Positions 22,588-31,012 of a stretch of DNA of 64,000 bases are shown in pieces. The position numbers and the translations under genes are program-made. Positions within the stretch are counted from its first letter, which is position 1. Each line of letters starts with the position of its first letter. The stretch covers positions 6,386,001 through 6,450,000 of the forward strand of contig NZ_JBCJKP010000001.1 in assembly GCF_039503195.1 (NCBI RefSeq), read 5' to 3'. The stretch is from Streptomyces mirabilis. GTDB taxonomy: Bacteria; Actinomycetota; Actinomycetes; Streptomycetales; Streptomycetaceae. Under the pieces are notes generated by a model. The model was not told where the DNA came from. It made no database searches and worked only from the letters and a program-made list of their open reading frames with translations.

Positions 22588-23802
22588 GTGAACGACGGAT
22601 CGCGCCGTTCGCACCGGCGACGGATGCGGTACGTCGTCCTGGGGAGCCGGTCCGCCCGCGGGTCCGCCCGCGGGGTGAGGGCGGTGGCACGGGCCCGTAC
22701 GTCGGGGACGGCGGTGCGGCGTGCCGCGGAGCGCGACGACGTTCCGGTGAACCAGGGGCTGCGGGTGGCCGCGGCGTACGCATGGCGGCTGCTGGTGCTC
22801 GGGGTGGCCGTGTACGCGGCCTTCAAGATCCTGGGCCGGTTGCAACTGGTCGCCGTGGCGCTGTTCCTCGCGCTGGTGGTGACCTCGGTGCTGCGTCCCC
22901 TGGCCGATCTGCTGGCGCGGCGCATGCCCCGGTCCCTGGCCGTCGTGGTGAGCGTCGTGGGCAGTCTGGTGCTGATGCTCGGGCTGCTGGCGCTGGTCGG
23001 CAGCCAGGTCGCGGGCGAGTCGGACCAGTTGGGGCAGCAGTTCGCCGGGGGCATCGCGCGGATCCAGCGGTGGCTGGAAGGCCCTCCCTTCCGCGTGCGC
23101 CATACCGTGCTGTCTAACCTTCAGGGCAAGGTGACGACGTACGTCAAGGAGCACCGCTCCACAGTGATCAGCAGCGCGCTCAGCGGTGCCGGGCGGGCGG
23201 TGGAGGTGCTGACCGGAGCGGTGCTCGCGCTGTTCTGCTCGCTGTTCTTCATCCACTCCGGAGACAGGTTCTGGCACTGGTTCCAGGGCCTGCTGCCCGA
23301 GAGCGCCCGGGATCCCTGGGGCCGTGCAGGACGGGTCGCGTGGCGGACGTTCGCCGGGTACACCCGCGGCATCATCATCGTGGCCGCCACCAACGCCGTA
23401 CTGGTCGGGATCGCCCTGTTCGCGCTGCGCGTGCCGCTGGCCCTGCCGTTGATGCTGCTGGAGTTCTTCGCCGCGTTCATCCCGCTGGTGGGCTCGCCCA
23501 TCGCGCTGGCCGTGGCCACGGTCGTCGCGCTGGCCTCACGGGGGCCGGTCATCGCGCTCGTGGTGCTCGCCATGATCGTGGTCGTCGGCCAGATCGAGGG
23601 TCATGTCCTGCACCCGCTCGTGCTGAGCTGGGCGGTCCGGCTGCATCCGGTGGTCGTGGCCCTGTCCGTCATCTCGGGCGGCATCCTCGCCGGTGTGATC
23701 GGCGCGGTGGTCGCCGTCCCGATGGTGTCGGTCGCCTGGTCCGTGATCAGCGAGATCCGAACCCGCCCCGCCCCGGACCATCCCGGCCGCGCACCTGCCT
23801 GA
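22588..23802 (+). CDS. AI-2E family (TqsA/YtrL-like) membrane transporter
   Basis: The roughly 404-residue protein has an N-terminal basic region of 45 residues, then seven or eight hydrophobic helices with the AI-2E transporter pattern: paired helices 'LVAVALFLALVVTSVLRPLADLLARRMPRSLAV', an amphipathic mid region, 'GLLPESARD' near the centre, 'AGYTRGIIIVAATNAVLVGIAL', and the family block 'EFFAAFIPLVGSPIALAVATVVAL...GQIEGHVLHPLVLSWAVRLHPVVVAL'. Members export small molecules or ions; the substrate is unknown. The GTG at 22588, 13 bp after GGGAGG, is the best-supported start; the ATG at 22624 is an alternative. Confidence 0.82.
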   Translation: MNDGSRRSHRRRMRYVVLGSRSARGSARGVRAVARARTSGTAVRRAAERDDVPVNQGLRVAAAYAWRLLVLGVAVYAAFKILGRLQLVAVALFLALVVTSVLRPLADLLARRMPRSLAVVVSVVGSLVLMLGLLALVGSQVAGESDQLGQQFAGGIARIQRWLEGPPFRVRHTVLSNLQGKVTTYVKEHRSTVISSALSGAGRAVEVLTGAVLALFCSLFFIHSGDRFWHWFQGLLPESARDPWGRAGRVAWRTFAGYTRGIIIVAATNAVLVGIALFALRVPLALPLMLLEFFAAFIPLVGSPIALAVATVVALASRGPVIALVVLAMIVVVGQIEGHVLHPLVLSWAVRLHPVVVALSVISGGILAGVIGAVVAVPMVSVAWSVISEIRTRPAPDHPGRAPA

Positions 23803-24186
23803 GGCGACGAATTCTCCGGCCTGCGGCCGGGAGAGATGGTCGGTGGGTCGCGGCTGGCGGAGATGGTGTGCGGGCTACGGCAGGGAGGATGGTCTGCGGC
23901 CTGCCGCTGGGAGAGGCGGTCCGTGGGTCGGGGGTCGGGAGGGCGGTCTGCGGGCCGCCGCCATCAGCGAGGTGCGGGTCCGGCGCGGGCATGAGCGAGG
24001 TGCGGGTCCGGCGCGGGCCGGACCGTCTCGGTCGCCCGCCCGGCGCGGGCCGGATCTTCCCGGCCGCTCGCCCGGCTGAGGCGACGATTTCCCTGGGCTC
24101 CGGCCTCCGGTCCCCGGGCTCCGGCTCGGACGGATTGGCTGTGGCTCGGCCTAGGGGTAAGCGATCCGGTCGTTGCCGGAGACGGC
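23803..24186. other. Low-complexity intergenic region with a 25-bp direct repeat
   Basis: No convincing gene lies in this stretch. It contains degenerate repeats around GGAGATGGTnTGCGGG and, at 23966-23990 and 23994-24018, two perfect copies of a 25-bp sequence beginning AGCGAGGTGCGGGTCC, three bases apart. It may be the remains of a repetitive coding region. Confidence 0.5.
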
Positions 24187-24228
24187 GAAGCGCCCGGCGG
24201 ACCGATTGTTCGGTTCGGCGGGCGCTTC
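24187..24228 (-). terminator. Stem-loop terminator after accA2
   Basis: GAAGCGCCCGGCGGACCGA pairs with TCGGTTCGGCGGGCGCTTC with two mismatches, about 22 bp after the accA2 stop codon. Confidence 0.75.
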
Positions 24229-24249
24229 GGATGTCGTACGACCTAGTCG

Positions 24250-26022
24250 TCAGTCCTTGATCTCACAGATCGCGGCGCCGGACGTGATGGACGCGCCGAC
24301 CTCCGCGCTCAGGCCCTTGATGGTGCCGGAGCGGTGGGCGTTGAGGGGCTGTTCCATCTTCATGGCCTCCAGGACGACGACGAGGTCGCCCTCCTTGACC
24401 TCCTGGCCCTCCTCGACCGCGACCTTGACGATCGTGCCCTGCATGGGCGAGGCGAGCGTGTCACCGGAGGCGACCGGGCCGGACTTCTTGGCCGCGCGGC
24501 GCTTGGGCTTGGCGCCGGCGGCGAGGCCGGTGCGGGCGAGGGACATGCCCAGCGAGGACGGCAGCGAGACCTCGAGGCGCTTGCCGCCGACCTCGACGAC
24601 GACCGTCTCGCGGCCCGGCTCCTCGTCGGTCTCCGTGTCCGCGGGGGCCGTGAACGCGGGGATCTCGTTGGCGAACTCGGTCTCGATCCAGCGGGTGTGG
24701 ACCGTGAACGGGTCGGTGGAACCGGTCAGTTCGGGAGCGAATGCCGGGTCCTTGACGACCGCGCGGTGGAACGGGATGGCGGTCGCCATGCCCTCGACCT
24801 GGAACTCCTCGAGGGCGCGGGCGGCGCGCTGGAGCGCCTGCTCGCGGGTGGCGCCGGTGACGATCAGCTTGGCGAGCAGGGAGTCCCAGGCCGGGCCGAT
24901 CACGCTGCCGGACTCGACGCCCGCGTCCAGGCGCACACCCGGACCCGACGGCGGGGCGAACAGCGTCACCGTGCCGGGGGCGGGCAGGAAGTTGCGTCCC
25001 GGGTCTTCGCCGTTGATGCGGAACTCGAAGGAGTGGCCGCGCAGGGCGGGGTCGCCGTAGCCGAGTTCCTCGCCGTCGGCGATGCGGAACATCTCGCGGA
25101 CGAGGTCGATGCCGGCGACTTCCTCGGTGACGGGGTGCTCGACCTGGAGGCGGGTGTTGACCTCGAGGAAGGAGATCGTGCCGTCCATGCCGACGAGGAA
25201 CTCCACGGTGCCGGCGCCGACGTAGCCGGCTTCCTTGAGGATCGCCTTGGAGGAGGAGTACAGCTCCGCCACCTGGTCGTCCGACAGGAACGGCGCGGGC
25301 GCCTCCTCCACCAGCTTCTGGTGGCGGCGCTGGAGGGAGCAGTCGCGGGTGGAGACGACGACGACGTTGCCGTGGGTGTCGGCCAGGCACTGGGTCTCGA
25401 CGTGGCGGGGCTTGTCGAGGTAGCGCTCGACGAAGCACTCGCCGCGGCCGAACGCGGCCACCGCCTCACGCACGGCGGAGTCGTACAGCTCGGGGACCTC
25501 TTCGAGGGTGCGGGCGACCTTCAGGCCGCGTCCGCCGCCGCCGAAGGCCGCCTTGATCGCGATGGGCAGCCCGTGCTCCCGCGCGAAGGCGACGACCTCG
25601 TCGGCGCCGGACACCGGGTCGGGGGTGCCCGCCACCAGCGGCGCACCCGCGCGCTGGGCGATGTGGCGGGCGGCGACCTTGTCGCCGAGGTCGCGGATGG
25701 CCTGCGGGGGCGGGCCGATCCAGGTCAGGCCGGCGTCCAGGACCGCCTGGGCGAACTCGGCGTTCTCCGACAGGAAGCCGTAGCCCGGGTGGATGGCGTC
25801 CGCGCCGGAGTCCTTGGCGGCCTGGAGGACCTTGGCGATGTCCAGGTAGCTGGTGGCGGGGGTGTCACCGCCCAAAGCGAACGCCTCGTCCGCCGCCCGG
25901 ACATGCAGAGCGTCCCTGTCTGGTTCCGCATACACGGCAACGCTCGCGATCCCGGCATCCCGGCACGCCCGGGCCACGCGGACAGCGATTTCGCCACGGT
26001 TGGCGATGAGCACCTTGCGCAC
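24250..26022 (-). CDS. accA2: Acyl-CoA carboxylase alpha subunit (biotin carboxylase-BCCP)
   Basis: Carboxylates its own biotin with ATP and bicarbonate and hands CO2 to the beta subunit. The 590-residue protein has a biotin carboxylase region (1-450) with '[16 protein letters not shown]', the ATP-grasp loop '[12 protein letters not shown]', '[17 protein letters not shown]' and '[14 protein letters not shown]', then a linker and a BCCP domain (about 515-590) with biotin-accepting Lys555 in 'EAMKM'. Matches Streptomyces AccA2, which serves acetyl- and propionyl-CoA carboxylases. The GTG at 26022 has AAGGAGG 8 bp upstream. It is separate from the pccB-accE operon by several genes. Confidence 0.95.
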   Translation of the reverse strand: MRKVLIANRGEIAVRVARACRDAGIASVAVYAEPDRDALHVRAADEAFALGGDTPATSYLDIAKVLQAAKDSGADAIHPGYGFLSENAEFAQAVLDAGLTWIGPPPQAIRDLGDKVAARHIAQRAGAPLVAGTPDPVSGADEVVAFAREHGLPIAIKAAFGGGGRGLKVARTLEEVPELYDSAVREAVAAFGRGECFVERYLDKPRHVETQCLADTHGNVVVVSTRDCSLQRRHQKLVEEAPAPFLSDDQVAELYSSSKAILKEAGYVGAGTVEFLVGMDGTISFLEVNTRLQVEHPVTEEVAGIDLVREMFRIADGEELGYGDPALRGHSFEFRINGEDPGRNFLPAPGTVTLFAPPSGPGVRLDAGVESGSVIGPAWDSLLAKLIVTGATREQALQRAARALEEFQVEGMATAIPFHRAVVKDPAFAPELTGSTDPFTVHTRWIETEFANEIPAFTAPADTETDEEPGRETVVVEVGGKRLEVSLPSSLGMSLARTGLAAGAKPKRRAAKKSGPVASGDTLASPMQGTIVKVAVEEGQEVKEGDLVVVLEAMKMEQPLNAHRSGTIKGLSAEVGASITSGAAICEIKD

Positions 26023-26377
26023 GATGGCTCCCTCCTTGAAACAAGCCGAGTTTAGGGACTGCCGACACGACCTTTCGACCCGTCCCCAATGGTGAGCTTG
26101 CCCACACGGAGCGTGATTCGAGGCTCGCTCGACCCGCGAGATCCCTTGTCACACCGCGGTACGCAGGAATCCTTGGCTGAACCCTAGCCCTCCTGTGTGG
26201 CCAAGGTCTCTGTGAGGCCGTGCTGCGACGCACAGCGTTTCTTTGTGGAGTCCCTACGAATGGCCCAACGATTCTTTGCCCGCGGCCGAACCCTTGTCCC
26301 GGCGTTTACCCGTTAGTAGCGTGCGGGAGGTCTCGAACATACTTGGGGTAACAGCACTCGGAAGTGGGTGGGGACCG
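26023..26377. other. Divergent promoter region between accA2 and a membrane protein gene
   Basis: The 355-bp gap holds no supported gene. It must carry both promoters. A possible promoter for the plus-strand gene is TTGTCC (26294) with TAGCGT (26317) at a 17-bp spacing; this is a weak match and no operator palindrome stands out. Confidence 0.4.
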
Positions 26378-26923
26378 GTGGCGCGCAGACCGGTGGCGTG
26401 GGTGGCGGCGATCGTGCTTTTCGTGGAGGCGATCGGCATTGCGCTGCTGAACTGGTTCCTCGGCGTGGTCGTCGACCGCCAGGACATGTCTCTGGCGGGT
26501 CTCGACTCGAACATGATGTCCGTCTCGTCCAAGGTCGGGGGGCTGGTCTTCGGCCTCTACTTCGCGCTGTGCGGCGTCGCCGCGCTGCTCGTCGCGGTGC
26601 GCGACCGCGCCCCGGGTCTCTTCGGCCGCATCCTGCTGATCAGCGCCGCCGTGGTGCACGGTCTGCTCGGCGCGTTCACGGTGGGCCTGGTGGGCTGGGG
26701 CGCGTTCGTGTTCATGATGGTGGCGCTCGGGCTGATCGTGTTCACTCTGTTGGCCTTCGACCGCGGCGCGGGTCCCGCCGACGCCGCGCCGGGCGACGGC
26801 GCGGGCGGCAAGGACGGCAACGGAGGCGCGGACGGGGACGCGAACGGAGACACGAACGGTGGTACGGACGGAGGTACGGGGGGATCCCCGGTCACGGCGC
26901 CCCCGACACCGAGCGTGTCCTGA
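26378..26923 (+). CDS. Four-helix membrane protein with Gly/Asp/Asn-rich tail
   Basis: The 181-residue protein has four predicted membrane helices (about 5-28, 45-70, 80-100 and 103-125), with 'NWFLGVVVDRQDMSLAGLDS' between the first two, and a cytoplasmic tail of about 50 residues dominated by Gly, Asp, Asn and Thr. No family function is known. The GTG at 26378 is chosen because the first helix starts there and GGGG lies upstream; longer frames lack coding character. Its stop codon directly abuts the maf stop codon on the other strand, with no intergenic base. Confidence 0.75.
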   Translation: MARRPVAWVAAIVLFVEAIGIALLNWFLGVVVDRQDMSLAGLDSNMMSVSSKVGGLVFGLYFALCGVAALLVAVRDRAPGLFGRILLISAAVVHGLLGAFTVGLVGWGAFVFMMVALGLIVFTLLAFDRGAGPADAAPGDGAGGKDGNGGADGDANGDTNGGTDGGTGGSPVTAPPTPSVS

Positions 26924-27544
26924 TCACTTCTCCCGCGGGGTCCACAACTCCGTGATGCCCACGCCCAGTTCGGCCAGCAGGCGACGCACCAGCGGCAGGG
27001 AGATGCCGATGACGTTGCCGTGGTCGCCGTCGATGCCCTCGACGAAGGGGGCCGAGCGGCCGTCGAGCGTGAAGGCCCCGGCGACGTGGAGCGGCTCGCC
27101 CGAGGCGACGTACGCGGCGATCTCGGCGTCGGTCGGGTCGCCGAAGCGGACCACCGTGGACGCGGTCCCCGACGCGTAGCGCTTGGCGGCCGTGTCGTAG
27201 ACGCAGTGCCCCGTCTGGAGGGTGCCGGCCCGGCCGCGCATCGCCTTCCAGCGGGCGGTGGCCTCCTCGGCGTCCGCGGGCTTGCCCAGCGCCTCGCCGT
27301 CCAGGTCGAGGACCGAGTCGCAGCCGATCACCAGGGCGCCCTGGACCTCGGGCCGGGCGGCCACGACGGAGGCCTTGGCCTCGGCCAGGGCGAGCGCGAG
27401 TTCGGCGGGGGTCGGGGCGGAGACGGCGTCCTCGTCGACGCCGCTCACGATGACCTCGGGGTCGAGTCCGGCCTGGCGCAGCAGGCCGAGCCGGGCGGGG
27501 GACTGCGAGGCGAGCACGAGGCGGCGGCGCGGCTGATCAGTCAT
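26924..27544 (-). CDS. maf: Maf-family nucleotide pyrophosphatase
   Basis: Maf proteins hydrolyse non-canonical or modified nucleoside triphosphates and are linked to septum control. The 206-residue protein has the N-terminal signature '[19 protein letters not shown]', the '[18 protein letters not shown]' block with catalytic Asp in 'CDS', '[10 protein letters not shown]' and a late '[15 protein letters not shown]'. The sequence follows the Maf fold throughout, with a normal length. It lies in the acyl-CoA carboxylase locus, downstream of mmpB, as in other Streptomyces. ATG at 27544. Confidence 0.92.
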   Translation of the reverse strand: MTDQPRRRLVLASQSPARLGLLRQAGLDPEVIVSGVDEDAVSAPTPAELALALAEAKASVVAARPEVQGALVIGCDSVLDLDGEALGKPADAEEATARWKAMRGRAGTLQTGHCVYDTAAKRYASGTASTVVRFGDPTDAEIAAYVASGEPLHVAGAFTLDGRSAPFVEGIDGDHGNVIGISLPLVRRLLAELGVGITELWTPREK

Positions 27545-27591
27545 GCGGTCAGGGTATCGGCGTGGGCGTGTCGTCCCCCGTCGCCCTGTCG

Positions 27592-27633
27592 CACCTCGCG
27601 CCGATCACCTCGCGCCGATCACACGGCGTCGAT
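27592..27633. repeat. Three tandem 14-bp units between maf and mmpB
   Basis: CACCTCGCGCCGAT occurs twice in tandem (27592, 27606) and a third, degenerate unit CACACGGCGTCGAT follows, ending at the mmpB stop codon. Confidence 0.6.
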
Positions 27634-27761
27634 CACATCACTCCGAGGACGATCATCGCGAGCAGCATGGCCAACGCCATGAGAAGGCCGAGCCGCCGCA
27701 ACATCTCCTGCATGTCGCGAAGTTCCTTGGGCGGCTCGTTCTCCGGGTCGGACCACAGCAT
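27633..27761 (-). CDS. mmpB: Small morphogenic membrane protein MmpB
   Basis: A 42-codon gene too short for most gene callers. The product starts 'MLWSDPENEPPKELRDMQEM', then 'LRRLGLLMALAMLLAMI' and ends 'VLGVM', so a short charged cytoplasmic N-terminus is followed by one membrane helix (about 22-42). Sequence and position match the conserved Streptomyces protein MmpB of the accA2-pccB region, implicated in morphogenesis. The ATG at 27761 has GAAGG just upstream. The gene runs toward maf and away from the SGNH hydrolase; the 163-bp divergent gap contains a 16-bp palindrome and a 26-bp inverted duplication. Confidence 0.8.
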   Translation of the reverse strand: MLWSDPENEPPKELRDMQEMLRRLGLLMALAMLLAMIVLGVM

Positions 27762-27797
27762 GCCTTCGATCGTGCGGCGGCGAGGGCGCCGACCGCC

Positions 27798-27813
27798 TGA
27801 GTACGCGTACTCA
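27798..27813. promoter_or_regulatory. 16-bp perfect palindrome TGAGTACGCGTACTCA upstream of mmpB
   Basis: A perfect inverted repeat 36 bp upstream of the mmpB start codon, in the divergent gap to the SGNH hydrolase. It has the size and symmetry of a dimeric regulator site. No second copy was noticed in the window. The regulator is unknown. Confidence 0.6.
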
Positions 27814-27830
27814 ACTTGCCCTCGACCCGA

Positions 27831-27911
27831 TTAAACGGGTCCAGGGTTCCTTTAGTACGCGTCCGCCTGCTACGGTCATGGCGTCACTAAAGGAACTCTG
27901 GTCCCTTTTAG
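27831..27911. promoter_or_regulatory. 26-bp inverted duplication upstream of the SGNH hydrolase
   Basis: Two copies of a 26-bp element face each other: 27886-27911 on the plus strand and 27831-27856 on the minus strand. Both begin ACTAAAGGAAC, continue with CTGG and end in CCCKTTTAR; they differ at 4 of 26 positions. Each is itself an imperfect palindrome (CTAAAGGAAC...GTCCCTTTTAG). The 29-bp spacer and the position, ending 13 bp before the hydrolase GTG, suggest tandem operator sites that overlap the promoter and ribosome site. Confidence 0.7.
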
Positions 27912-27924
27912 GGAGGCAGTCGCC

Positions 27925-29061
27925 GTGTTCACCACCGCCTGGACCGCATCGCCCCAGCTCCCCGCCGTGGGCTTCACCCCCAACTGGTCCCAGGAGGGCT
28001 TCTGGCGCCAGTCCCTGCGCCAGGTCGTCCGCATCGGGGCGGGCGGCGGCCGGGTTCGTATACGACTGTCGAACGCGTACGGCACCTCGCCGCTGCGGAT
28101 CGCCGGGGCCACCGTGGCCCGTGCGGGCGAGGGGGCCGGTGTCGAGCCCGGCTCACTGCGGCGGCTCACCTTCGAGGGAGCCGGGGGCGTCGAGATCCCG
28201 GCACGCGGACAGATCGCCAGCGACCCCGCCGAACTCGTGGTGGAGGCCCTGGAGTCCGTGACCGTCACCCTGCACCTCGACGCCGCCACCGGGCCCGCGA
28301 CCTTCCACGCCCAGGCCTTCGCGACGAGCCATCGGGGCGGAGGTGACCGCCTCGACGACCTCGACGGCGACGGATTCGGCGAGACGAGCGAGTCCTGGTA
28401 CTTCCTGTCGGCCGTCGAGGTCGACGCGGGCCGTACGGACGGTGTCGTGCTCTTCGGGGACTCCATCGTGGACGGGTTCGGCTCGACGCCGGGCGCGAAC
28501 CGCCGCTGGTCGGACGCGCTCGCCGAGCGCACGGGGCGACCCGTGCTGGGCGCGGGCATCGGCGGGAACCTGCTGCTGAACGACTCCGCCTGGTACGGGG
28601 AGAAGGGCGTCCGGCGGTTCGGGCGGGACGTTCTCGAACAGGCCGGGGTCGAGGCGGTCGTCGTGCTGCTGGGGCTCAACGACATCGGGTTCAGCGAGAC
28701 GGACGAACAGCCGACGTACAAGCCCGCGCCGGTGGTGGAGGCCGATGAACTCATCGACGGGTACCGGGAGTTGATACGGCAGGCTCGGGGGCGGGGGCGG
28801 GGGCTGCGGGCGATCGGGGCGACGCTGCTCCCCTTCGGGGGGTCCGATCACTGGGGGGAGCGGGCGGCGAAGGTGAGCCGTGAGGTGAACGGGTGGATTC
28901 TCGGGGCGGGGGAGTGGGACGCGGTGGTGGACCTCAACGGGGTGTTGGCCGATCCGGAGGATCCGGATCGCCTACGGGGTGTGTACGACTTCGGCGATCA
29001 CCTGCACCCCAATGACGCCGGGTACGAGGTGATGGCCGAGGAGGTGGCGGAGTGCTTCTAG
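27925..29061 (+). CDS. SGNH/GDSL-family hydrolase
   Basis: The 378-residue protein has an N-terminal jelly-roll-like region (about 1-160) followed by an SGNH hydrolase domain: block I 'LFGDSIVDG' with nucleophile Ser, block II Gly in 'GAGIGGN', block III Asn in 'LLGLNDIG', and block V 'DHLHPNDAGYEVMA' with Asp and His. It should be an esterase or lipase acting on a carbohydrate or lipid ester. No signal peptide is seen, so it is probably cytoplasmic. GTG start with GGGAGG 9 bp upstream. It is inserted in the opposite direction within the acyl-CoA carboxylase locus; its stop codon and that of accE share the bases CTAG. Confidence 0.88.
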   Translation: MFTTAWTASPQLPAVGFTPNWSQEGFWRQSLRQVVRIGAGGGRVRIRLSNAYGTSPLRIAGATVARAGEGAGVEPGSLRRLTFEGAGGVEIPARGQIASDPAELVVEALESVTVTLHLDAATGPATFHAQAFATSHRGGGDRLDDLDGDGFGETSESWYFLSAVEVDAGRTDGVVLFGDSIVDGFGSTPGANRRWSDALAERTGRPVLGAGIGGNLLLNDSAWYGEKGVRRFGRDVLEQAGVEAVVVLLGLNDIGFSETDEQPTYKPAPVVEADELIDGYRELIRQARGRGRGLRAIGATLLPFGGSDHWGERAAKVSREVNGWILGAGEWDAVVDLNGVLADPEDPDRLRGVYDFGDHLHPNDAGYEVMAEEVAECF

Positions 29062-29264
29062 GCGGGCCAGTACGTCCGCGTCCATGCCGTGGGGCCCGGC
29101 TGGGGCAGGTGCTGGGCGGCTATGCGGGACGGGTCCGACCAGGAGTCCCGGGTGCCGGGCGCGCCGGGTGGCGTGGTGGCCGCCGCGGCGCGCGCTCGGA
29201 CCACCGCCAGAGCGGCGGCCAGCTCCTCCGGGGTCGGATTGCCCCGTACGACCTTGATCGTCAT
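29058..29264 (-). CDS. accE: Acyl-CoA carboxylase epsilon subunit
   Basis: The 68-residue protein opens 'MTIKVVRGNPTPEELAAALAVVRARAAA', the conserved amphipathic region of actinobacterial carboxylase epsilon subunits, followed by a Pro-rich middle and a C-terminal aromatic end 'TAWTRTYWPA'. In S. coelicolor the epsilon subunits bind the alpha-beta complex and raise its activity. The gene starts 24 bp after the pccB stop on the same strand, in an operon. A weak GGGAGC site precedes the ATG. It ends on the same CTAG that closes the convergent SGNH hydrolase gene. Confidence 0.9.
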   Translation of the reverse strand: MTIKVVRGNPTPEELAAALAVVRARAAAATTPPGAPGTRDSWSDPSRIAAQHLPQPGPTAWTRTYWPA

Positions 29265-29288
29265 GTCTGCTCCCAAGGGTCCGGGGTT

Positions 29289-30881
29289 CTAGAGCGGGAT
29301 GTTGCCGTGCTTCTTCGGAGGGAGTGATTCCCGCTTCGTACGCAGCTGACGCAGGCCCCGTACGACGTGGGAGCGGGTGTCGGACGGCATGATCACCGCG
29401 TCGATGTAGCCGCGCTCGGCCGCGGTGTAGGGGTTGAGGAGGGTGTCCTCGTACTCCTGGATCAGGCGGGCCCGGGTGGCGTCCTGGTCCTCGGCGGTGG
29501 CGATCGTGCGACGGTGCAGGATGTTCACCGCGCCCTGCGCGCCCATCACCGCGATCTGGGCGGTCGGCCAGGCGAGGTTGAGGTCCGCGCCCAGGTGCTT
29601 GGAGCCCATGACGTCGTAGGCGCCGCCGAAGGCCTTGCGGGTGATGACCGTGATGAGCGGGACGGTCGCCTCGGCGTACGCGTAGATCAGCTTGGCGCCG
29701 CGACGGATGATGCCCGTGTGCTCCTGGTCGACGCCCGGGAGGAAGCCGGGGACGTCCACGAAGGTGATGACGGGGACGTTGAAGGCGTCGCAGGTGCGCA
29801 CGAAGCGGGCCGCCTTCTCGGACGCGTCGATGTCCAGACAGCCGGCGAACTGCATCGGCTGGTTGGCGACGATGCCCACCGGGTGGCCCTCGACCCGTCC
29901 GAAGCCGGTGAGGATGTTCGGCGCGAACAGCGCCTGGGTCTCGAAGAACTCGGCGTCGTCCAGGATGTGTTCGATCACCGCGTGCATGTCGTACGGCTGG
30001 TTCGCGCTGTCCGGCACGATCACGTCCAGCTCGCGGTCCTCGTCCGTGAGCGCGAGGTCCGCCTCCTCGGGGAAGACCGGGGGCTCACTGAGGTTGTTGG
30101 ACGGCAGGTACGACAGCAGCTGCTTGACGTACTCGATGGCGTCCTTCTCGTCGCCCGCCATGTGGTGGGCCACACCCGACACCGCGTTGTGGGTGCGCGC
30201 GCCGCCGAGCTCCTCGAAGCCGACGTCCTCGCCCGTCACCGTCTTGATGACGTCCGGCCCCGTGATGAACATGTGCGAGGTCTGGTCGACCATGACCGTG
30301 AAGTCGGTGATCGCGGGGGAGTACACCGCGCCGCCCGCGCAGGGGCCGACGACGAGCGAGATCTGCGGGATGACGCCGGAGGCGTGGGTGTTGCGGCGGA
30401 AGATCTCGCCGTACATGCCGAGCGCGCTGACGCCCTCCTGGATGCGGGCGCCGCCGGAGTCGTTGATGCCGATGACCGGACAGCCGGTCTTCAGCGCGAA
30501 GTCCATCACCTTCATGATCTTCTGGCCGAAGACCTCGCCCAGGGCGCCGCCGAAGACGGTGAAGTCCTGGGAGAAGACGGCGACGGGACGGCCGTCGACC
30601 ATGCCGTAGCCGGTGACGACACCATCGCCGTAGGGCCGGTTGTTCTCCATGCCGAAGTCGGTCGAGCGGTGCTGCGCGAACTCGTCCAGCTCGACGAACG
30701 AGCCTTCGTCGATCAGCAGCTCGATCCGCTCACGGGCCGTCAGCTTGCCCTTGGCGTGCTGCTTTTCGACAGCGCGTGCCGAGCCGGCGTGCGTCGCTTC
30801 CTGGACGCGGCGCCGCAGGTCCGCGAGTTTGCCCGCGGTCGTGTGGATGTCGGGGTGGTGCAGCTCTTCCGGCTCGGACAT
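29289..30881 (-). CDS. pccB: Propionyl-CoA carboxylase beta subunit (carboxyltransferase)
   Basis: The 530-residue carboxyltransferase transfers CO2 from biotin to propionyl-CoA, giving methylmalonyl-CoA for polyketides and odd-chain metabolism. N-terminal carboxyltransferase half with '[18 protein letters not shown]' and oxyanion Gly-Gly in '[12 protein letters not shown]' (179-190); C-terminal half with 'VDVPGFLPG' and '[11 protein letters not shown]'. The Asp423 in the last motif corresponds to the residue shown in S. coelicolor PccB (Asp422) to favour propionyl-CoA over acetyl-CoA. The ATG starts 131 bp from birA, which is divergent. It is followed by accE. Confidence 0.95.
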   Translation of the reverse strand: MSEPEELHHPDIHTTAGKLADLRRRVQEATHAGSARAVEKQHAKGKLTARERIELLIDEGSFVELDEFAQHRSTDFGMENNRPYGDGVVTGYGMVDGRPVAVFSQDFTVFGGALGEVFGQKIMKVMDFALKTGCPVIGINDSGGARIQEGVSALGMYGEIFRRNTHASGVIPQISLVVGPCAGGAVYSPAITDFTVMVDQTSHMFITGPDVIKTVTGEDVGFEELGGARTHNAVSGVAHHMAGDEKDAIEYVKQLLSYLPSNNLSEPPVFPEEADLALTDEDRELDVIVPDSANQPYDMHAVIEHILDDAEFFETQALFAPNILTGFGRVEGHPVGIVANQPMQFAGCLDIDASEKAARFVRTCDAFNVPVITFVDVPGFLPGVDQEHTGIIRRGAKLIYAYAEATVPLITVITRKAFGGAYDVMGSKHLGADLNLAWPTAQIAVMGAQGAVNILHRRTIATAEDQDATRARLIQEYEDTLLNPYTAAERGYIDAVIMPSDTRSHVVRGLRQLRTKRESLPPKKHGNIPL

Positions 30882-31012
30882 CGGGATGCGGCTCCCTGCC
30901 TGCTCAGTGCGAATATGAGGGTGATGTGCTCAGGGGGTTGCTACTGACTCGTAGGGTAGTGGTGTCGATACCGTTCGGCAGTGCGGCGTTTACCACACCT
31001 AGGGTGGGTTGC

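Noticed and set aside
26294..26322. TTGTCC/TAGCGT as a firm promoter
   Set aside because: The match is weak for both boxes and such pairs are common by chance; it is mentioned only as a possibility.
29367..30947. A 526-codon open frame on the plus strand opposite pccB
   Set aside because: The composition is that of an antisense high-GC frame; pccB motifs are unambiguous.
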